Shown: positions 5,347-5,865 of the stretch, piece after piece | Layout of the letters: every line of letters starts with the position of its first letter | Position numbering within the stretch: position 1 is the stretch's first letter | The notes under the pieces: model-generated | Seen by the model: only the letters and a program-made list of their open reading frames with translations | Told to the model about the DNA's origin: nothing | Databases searched by the model: none | Position numbers and translations under genes: made by a program | Origin: Candidatus Fermentithermobacillaceae bacterium | GTDB taxonomy: Bacteria; Bacillota; Sulfobacillia; Fermentithermobacillales; Fermentithermobacillaceae | Direction of reading: 5' to 3' | DNA length: 5,865 bases | Assembly: GCA_012842105.1 (NCBI GenBank) | Contig: DUTL01000042.1 | Location: 1-5,865, forward strand

Positions 5347-5394
5347 CCAACGAGGAAACAAGCTCCAGTAGCGCCGGTTTCTCAGACTTAAGCC

Positions 5395-5400
5395 GAGGTG
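5395..5400 (+). promoter_or_regulatory. Ribosome binding site of murE
   Basis: GAGGTG at 5395-5400 matches the 16S anti-Shine-Dalgarno sequence over six bases and lies 6 bases before ATG 5407. It rules out ATG 5402, which is in another frame. No terminator or promoter is visible in the 60-base gap, so murE is probably cotranscribed with the PBP gene. Confidence 0.75.
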
Positions 5401-5406
5401 CATGAT

Positions 5407-5865
5407 ATGCTGTTATCTCATATGTCAACAGGGCTGAAAGGCGTCCATTTGGCGCATGATTGTCATGTAAAGGGAATTGCATATGATTCTCGCGATGTGA
5501 GAGAGGGTTACATATTTGTGGCAATCAAAGGGTACAAGTTGGACGGGCATACCTTCATAAGCGAAGCCTTCGCCAGGGGCGCAAGCGGTGTTGTGGTACA
5601 GGAGCGTGTTTCCGTACCATCTGGCAAAGGCCTGGCTGTTGTAAAGGATTCACGGTTTGCATTGTCTCATCTGGCCTGCAAATTCTATGGAGATCCGAGC
5701 AAAGGCCTTCTGGTTGCCGGGATAACCGGAACAAAGGGAAAGACCACCGTTTGCCACATGGTCAAACAGATGCTTGAAGCTTTGGGATATACATCAGGGT
5801 TGGCAGGTACAGTGCATAATATTGTCGGAAGCGACATAAGGCCTGTCACACGCACTACCCCAGAG
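5407..5865 (+). CDS. murE: UDP-N-acetylmuramoyl-tripeptide synthetase MurE, N-terminal part
   Basis: The first 153 residues are present and the frame is still open at the window end; full MurE proteins are about 480-500 residues. MurE is the ATP-dependent cytoplasmic ligase that adds the third amino acid (meso-diaminopimelate or lysine) to UDP-MurNAc-L-Ala-D-Glu. Visible motifs are the N-terminal uridine-nucleotide-binding domain with YDSRDVREGYIFVAIKGYKLDGH (26-48), the P-loop GITGTKGKTT (105-114) and the Mur-ligase substrate motif RTTPE (149-153). The residues that decide diaminopimelate or lysine (DNPR-type motif) lie beyond the window, so specificity cannot be stated. Position after a SpoVD-type PBP is the standard Firmicutes order. 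MurF and other Mur ligases share the P-loop, but the N-terminal domain and RTTPE fit MurE. Confidence 0.95.
   Translation, partial: MLLSHMSTGLKGVHLAHDCHVKGIAYDSRDVREGYIFVAIKGYKLDGHTFISEAFARGASGVVVQERVSVPSGKGLAVVKDSRFALSHLACKFYGDPSKGLLVAGITGTKGKTTVCHMVKQMLEALGYTSGLAGTVHNIVGSDIRPVTRTTPE

Noticed and set aside
69..5485. CATATG occurs seven times in the window, including near several gene starts.
   Set aside because: More than expected for a 6-mer, but the contexts differ, several are inside genes, and no spacing or flanking conservation supports a site.
1..5865. CRISPR array, insertion sequence, prophage or tRNA genes.
   Set aside because: No regularly spaced long repeats, transposase or integrase motifs, terminal inverted repeats or tRNA-like cloverleaf were seen. 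The window is core chromosomal DNA.

Overview
The window is chromosomal DNA from a Gram-positive, probably anaerobic and probably endospore-forming member of the Bacillota (clostridial type); species and genus cannot be named from it. The reasons are the Firmicutes-type division and cell-wall (dcw) order mraZ-rsmH-ftsL-PBP-murE, a PASTA-bearing class B penicillin-binding protein of the SpoVD type, strong purine-rich ribosome binding sites, GTG start use, and a methylmalonyl-CoA mutase of the separate-subunit kind found in many anaerobes and archaea. All genes are on the + strand.

Region 1 (1-591) is the end of a propionate/methylmalonyl-CoA operon. It holds the C-terminal tail of the mutase catalytic subunit, which stops before any B12-binding domain, and then methylmalonyl-CoA epimerase. 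The epimerase start is best placed at 181, not 145. A GC-rich hairpin at 641-667 may end this operon but lacks a T tract.

Region 2 (592-1214) is a roughly 355-base non-coding stretch followed by a small unrecognised protein with two CxxC knuckles (947-1153) and a textbook Rho-independent terminator (1191-1214). The 130 bases before the small gene can be folded by hand into an H-type pseudoknot (818-869) and competing hairpins around the ribosome binding site. This makes it the best candidate in the window for something undescribed, for example a structured regulatory leader.

Region 3 (1215-5865) is the dcw cluster. A roughly 225-base leader with inverted repeats precedes mraZ. Just before the mraZ start lie three tandem 10-bp repeats matching the known MraZ operator pattern, which implies autoregulation. 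Then come mraZ, rsmH (overlapping start and stop), ftsL, one SpoVD-type PBP with two PASTA domains, and the first 153 codons of murE, cut by the window end. Together these genes regulate the operon (MraZ), methylate 16S rRNA (RsmH), form the divisome scaffold (FtsL), cross-link septal or cortex peptidoglycan (PBP) and build its stem peptide precursor (MurE). Only one class B PBP lies between ftsL and murE, where Bacillus subtilis has two (pbpB and spoVD). The protein keeps the SpoVD-type cysteine pair near the active site.
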